Below, one piece after another: positions 6,655 to 9,299 of a stretch of DNA of 9,299 bases. Source of the stretch: an uncultured Oscillospiraceae bacterium. GTDB taxonomy: Bacteria; Bacillota; Clostridia; Oscillospirales; Ruminococcaceae. The position numbers and the translations under genes are program-made. The stretch is taken from the NCBI GenBank assembly GCA_934456315.1, contig CAKSHG010000078.1, positions 1 through 9,299 of the forward strand, read 5' to 3'. The first letter of the stretch is position 1. Each line of letters starts with the position of its first letter. A model generated the notes under the pieces. It made no database searches, was not told the DNA's origin, and saw nothing but the letters and a program-made list of their open reading frames with translations.

Positions 6655-8976
6655 GTGACGGTTTCCGAAATACGCGACCTTATGCTCGAAAAGGTAATAC
6701 CCGAAAGCCTGCTGCCGCAGAATATCGCAGTGTGCCTGATGGACGAAAACGCCGCCCCTCCGGAACTGGACGCGTTCACGTTCCTGAACCGCCTGCGTTC
6801 CCTCGGGATAGGCTCGGCGGACTTCCTGTACCTGCTGAAAGGCTGCGGAGCGCCCTCCGATGCCATCTCCAGAATCGAGGAGCACCCGGATATGAACCTC
6901 CAGGCGCTTATCGTAACACTGGAAAGCTCCGGGCTGGCTCCGAAGGACTACACGCGCATGCTCTACACCGCGCGCCAGCTCTGGGAGCACACCATTACCA
7001 TGCGTATCAACTCCGGCGAGCTGGAAGCCGCTGCGGCATCCAATGAGGTACATTACTCCGCAGATATGCTTGTTGAGCCGGAGCCTGAAGATGAGCACTC
7101 CGGCGAAGCCGAAACAGCGGAAGAACCAGAGAAACCCGAAAAACCCGTCCGGACTGCACGCCAGAAAAAGCGCCGTACCGTCCAAACCGACGAACTGGAC
7201 GAATCTTCCGACAATACAGCGCCTGCCGTATCTGACGAGCCTGTAAAACCTGTTGAGCCTAACGAACCTAGCGAACCTAGCAAGCCCAGTGAGCCCAGCG
7301 AATCTGATGAAACTGACGAGCTTATAAAGCCCGTGATGTTCACAGCACGTCAGAAAAAACGCACTATCGACGACCTCGCCGAGGAACTCGGCGTAGCAGC
7401 GGAGATAGAGGACAAACCTGACGAAAAGTACACCGCCCGTCAGCGCAAACGCCGCAAGTCCGAGGAAGAATCCCCGGACGAAAACGCAGTCCGTCCGGAA
7501 GCTGTCGAGGATTCCCCGACAGCCCGCAGAAACGCCGTAATAGTCGCGGCGGCAGGCGCAGCGGTGCTGTTCGCGCTCGGACCAGCGCTTGATGTTCTGG
7601 GATTCAGGGCGGCTGACAGCTCCGGAGCAAATCTGCATTTTGCCGCCGACAGCGCGGCGGTATTCTCGGAAATTTACACTGCGTATTCCAACGGAAGAAT
7701 AAGCAGCGAATACACGCAGAAACTGTCGGAAAACGAGCAGGTTTTCGGCGACATGCTGATATCCTCCGGCGAACAGCTTGGAGTTTTCAGCAGCGGCAGC
7801 ACCCTCTGGACGGCGGAGCCGGACAGTATCGGCGTTTATTCGCTGGATTCCGGAGTGCTCACTGTAGAGGTGCTCCCGCCGGACGGTGCCGAATTCGTAA
7901 GGGTCGTGCAGACGGCTTCCGGAGTGACCGCAGTGTACTCCAGCGGTGCGGAATGCGGTCTGATGGGACTTGACGGCAGCGGCGAAGCCTGGCGCTCCGG
8001 TCAGTGCGGGACCCTCACGGATATCTTCTGCGGTGTAGATGTGATCCGCCTCGGGAGCGTCTACACCCCGGGATTCACGAGATCGTTCACCGTTGACGAC
8101 ACGCTGGAATACCTCCCGTGGACGCTGAAAAACGGAACCGCTTCCGAGTTTTCGCCTGCCGAGATCGCAGTGACCGGCTCGTCTGACGGTTGCAGCTACG
8201 CAGTTTGGGCAGAGTACAGCGCCGAAAGCGGCGAACAGCTGAAGCAGCTCGCGGCGCTGGGAGCGCCGGTGTACAGCGGAGCGGAGTTCTTCGCCGCCGC
8301 AATGCACCGCGAAACTGGCTCGGTGCTCATCGCAATGGACAGCGGAGAACTTACAAGCGCAACGCTTCCGGAGATCACCGCATGCGCGGCAGGAAACGGG
8401 ATCATCGCCGACGCGGAAAGTTCCGACAGCGGCGTGACCGTATATCTTCGCGGCAGCGACCTGAAGCCGCTCGGAGCGTTCACCACCGGCGGCGGAGTAG
8501 ATCAGCTGCGGGTAAGCGGGAACATCGTGTACGTCGGCAGTGAAGGCTCCACCGTGATGGCGGTGGATATCAGCGACCCCGCCGCGCCTAAGGCGCTCGA
8601 CCTTACGTCGGCAGAGGGCGCAGTGAACGGCGAGTACGCGCTCTGCGGAGCAGTCAGCAAGACCGGTATCACGCTGACGCTCTATAAGCTTGACAACGGC
8701 AGTGCTGTTCAGGCGGACAGCTTCGCAAAGGCTCTGACCGCTTCCGAACTGGAAAGCTTCCGGTTCAGCGGCGTGAACTGCACAGTCATCAACGGAACGG
8801 AGTGCTCCGGCGCAGCCTACCGCTACTTCGACGGAGTTTCCGTTGTCGACGAATTCGCCGAGCTGGGACGTTCCCGAAGCCTGCACACGCTTTACGACGA
8901 CCGGACGGGATACACAGCCGCTGCTTATGCTGACGGTGCGCTGACCCTGATAAACGGCGATTCTCTTATAAAATAA
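6655..8976 (+). CDS. Single-pass membrane protein: cytosolic helical domain, TARQ-repeat linker, exported beta-propeller-like domain
   Basis: A 773-residue protein I cannot assign to a named family as a whole. Residues 1-130: a probably helical cytosolic domain with no motif I recognise. Residues 131-293: a charged, low-complexity, probably disordered linker with three TARQ(K/R)KR copies (from T167, T230 and T260), a TARR copy at 289, and an x-E/K-P tripeptide repeat at 195-217. Residues 294-315: one hydrophobic segment (AVIVAAAGAAVLFALGPALD) preceded by R291-R292, so the N-terminus should be inside. Residues 318-773: the exported part, rich in Gly, Ser and beta-strand patterns, with eight cysteines. 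Around 622-646 it has NIVYVG ... VMAVDISDPAAPK, the blade signature seen in secreted bacterial beta-propeller proteins. GTG start with a consensus ribosome binding site, 31 bp after the sigma-like gene. The layout fits a membrane-anchored sigma regulator or surface sensor, but I see no zinc-finger anti-sigma motif and no clear RsgI-type N-domain. Function unknown. Confidence 0.75.
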   Translation: MTVSEIRDLMLEKVIPESLLPQNIAVCLMDENAAPPELDAFTFLNRLRSLGIGSADFLYLLKGCGAPSDAISRIEEHPDMNLQALIVTLESSGLAPKDYTRMLYTARQLWEHTITMRINSGELEAAAASNEVHYSADMLVEPEPEDEHSGEAETAEEPEKPEKPVRTARQKKRRTVQTDELDESSDNTAPAVSDEPVKPVEPNEPSEPSKPSEPSESDETDELIKPVMFTARQKKRTIDDLAEELGVAAEIEDKPDEKYTARQRKRRKSEEESPDENAVRPEAVEDSPTARRNAVIVAAAGAAVLFALGPALDVLGFRAADSSGANLHFAADSAAVFSEIYTAYSNGRISSEYTQKLSENEQVFGDMLISSGEQLGVFSSGSTLWTAEPDSIGVYSLDSGVLTVEVLPPDGAEFVRVVQTASGVTAVYSSGAECGLMGLDGSGEAWRSGQCGTLTDIFCGVDVIRLGSVYTPGFTRSFTVDDTLEYLPWTLKNGTASEFSPAEIAVTGSSDGCSYAVWAEYSAESGEQLKQLAALGAPVYSGAEFFAAAMHRETGSVLIAMDSGELTSATLPEITACAAGNGIIADAESSDSGVTVYLRGSDLKPLGAFTTGGGVDQLRVSGNIVYVGSEGSTVMAVDISDPAAPKALDLTSAEGAVNGEYALCGAVSKTGITLTLYKLDNGSAVQADSFAKALTASELESFRFSGVNCTVINGTECSGAAYRYFDGVSVVDEFAELGRSRSLHTLYDDRTGYTAAAYADGALTLINGDSLIK
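7153..7452 (+). repeat. Three TARQ(K/R)KR motif repeats in the cytosolic linker
   Basis: Coding repeats in the membrane protein: TARQKKR at 7153-7173, TARQKKR at 7342-7362 and TARQRKR at 7432-7452. The codons differ between copies (for example gca/gcc for Ala, cgc/cgt for Arg), so selection acts on the peptide and not on recent DNA duplication. Acidic stretches lie between the basic motifs. A TARR at 7519-7530 abuts the membrane segment, and another TARQ (6967-6978) lies in the N-terminal domain. Confidence 0.8.
7237..7305 (+). repeat. 9-bp coding minisatellite giving an x-E/K-P repeat
   Basis: About eight tandem 9-bp units encode EP-VKP-VEP-NEP-SEP-SKP-SEP-SES (residues 195-217 of the membrane protein). 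The best units read agcgaacct. This gives a stiff, charged, proline-rich spacer in the cytosolic linker. Copy number may vary between strains through slippage. Confidence 0.75.
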
Positions 8977-8980
8977 ACTC

Positions 8981-9012
8981 GACCCGGAGCCAGACGCTCC
9001 GGGTCTTTGCTT
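8981..9012. terminator. Hairpin terminator between convergent genes, probably bidirectional
   Basis: A perfect 10-bp stem, GACCCGGAGC (8981-8990) with GCTCCGGGTC (8996-9005), around a 5-base loop CAGAC. On the plus strand it is followed by TTTGCTTATCTT. On the minus strand it is followed by a T-rich GAGTTTATTTTAT. It starts 4 bp after the stop of the membrane protein gene and lies 15 bp past the end of the convergent creatininase-like gene, so it can serve both. Confidence 0.88.
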
Positions 9013-9020
9013 ATCTTCCG

Positions 9021-9299
9021 TTAAATCCCGTATTCTCTCTTTGCTATCTTCACGAACTCATCTGCCGCAGTTTCGGCGATGAGTTTTCCTTTTTCTGCGC
9101 TGCTTCCGCGGGCAGAGGCGAGCGCTCCGGTTTCAGGAACCATTCCCTTTACGATGGGGTACTTATGGTAGGGTATCGCGGTGAAATCGGTGTCGCCCGG
9201 AATGTATTCCTCACGAACAAGTTCGGGACGCAGGTACATCATCAGCGAGGTTTCCGTTACCGCCGCGTGCTCCAGCGCCCAGCCGGGGAATTTCACGTC
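9021..9299 (-). CDS. Creatininase-family amidohydrolase, C-terminal fragment (off right edge)
   Basis: The last 92 residues of a creatinine amidohydrolase family protein (full length usually about 250). The fragment begins with DVKFPGWALEHAAVTETS, which matches the conserved GW-x-x-EHA-x-x-x-ETS segment before the LRPELV helix; the histidine of this segment is part of the active site in creatininase. The metal-binding N-terminal half is outside the window. The family holds creatininase, formamide hydrolases of flavin and deazaflavin synthesis (ArfB type) and the MftE peptidase, so substrate cannot be assigned. A GTG at 9296-9294 could be read as a start, but the frame continues to the window edge and the family motif would lose its upstream domain, so it is treated as an internal Val. 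The TAA stop is at 9021-9023, and the gene converges on the membrane protein gene. Confidence 0.85.
   Translation of the reverse strand, partial: DVKFPGWALEHAAVTETSLMMYLRPELVREEYIPGDTDFTAIPYHKYPIVKGMVPETGALASARGSSAEKGKLIAETAADEFVKIAKREYGI

Noticed and set aside
7053..7343. Collagen-like G-S-L-G-S repeat protein on the minus strand
   Set aside because: It is the reverse reading of the x-E/K-P minisatellite; no start signal and no independent support.
6577..8886. 769-codon open frame on the minus strand
   Set aside because: Antisense in exact register to the membrane protein gene; cysteine/arginine-rich nonsense composition and no domain. The plus-strand gene has a consensus ribosome binding site, a membrane segment and conserved motifs.
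9021..9296. Complete 91-residue protein starting at GTG 9296
   Set aside because: The frame is open to the window edge and the residues match the C-terminal third of the longer creatininase family, so it is a truncated view of a larger gene.

Overview
The window looks like chromosomal DNA from a GC-rich anaerobic Firmicute, most likely Ruminococcus/Oscillospirales-like. This is inferred from the very long tandem BadF-type acyl-CoA dehydratase activase, the standard TTGACA/TATAAT-like promoters, strong AGGAGG-type ribosome binding sites, TTG and GTG starts, and strong avoidance of the codons TTA, CTA and TCA. There is no sign of phage, insertion sequence, CRISPR array, tRNA or rRNA.

Layout. 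(1) Bases 1-1955, minus strand: the first ~650 residues of a giant 2-hydroxyacyl-CoA dehydratase activase-like protein, running off the left edge. (2) Bases 1956-2183: a 228-bp divergent intergenic region with one promoter facing each way. (3) Bases 2184-4216, plus strand: a two-gene operon of a GNAT N-acetyltransferase and a ComM/YifB AAA+ ATPase, 2 bp apart. (4) Bases 4217-4360: a short intergenic region with a near-consensus promoter. (5) Bases 4361-8976, plus strand: a probable three-gene operon of aspS (aspartyl-tRNA synthetase), a small divergent sigma-70/ECF-like protein, and a 773-residue single-pass membrane protein. The gaps are 19 and 31 bp, with no visible internal promoter. (6) Bases 8981-9012: a strong hairpin terminator between convergent genes. 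(7) Bases 9021-9299, minus strand: the C-terminal part of a creatininase-family amidohydrolase entering from the right edge.

How the genes work together. GNAT/comM and aspS are housekeeping or accessory genes of known families. The least explained part is the pair after aspS. A small two-domain sigma-like protein is followed by a protein with a cytosolic helical domain, a charged disordered linker carrying repeated TARQ(K/R)KR motifs, one transmembrane segment and a ~455-residue exported domain that looks beta-propeller-like in part. The layout resembles a sigma factor with a membrane-anchored regulator (SigI/RsgI style), but I do not recognise the cytosolic domain as a known anti-sigma fold. 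A new transmembrane signalling module is therefore an inference, not a demonstrated fact.
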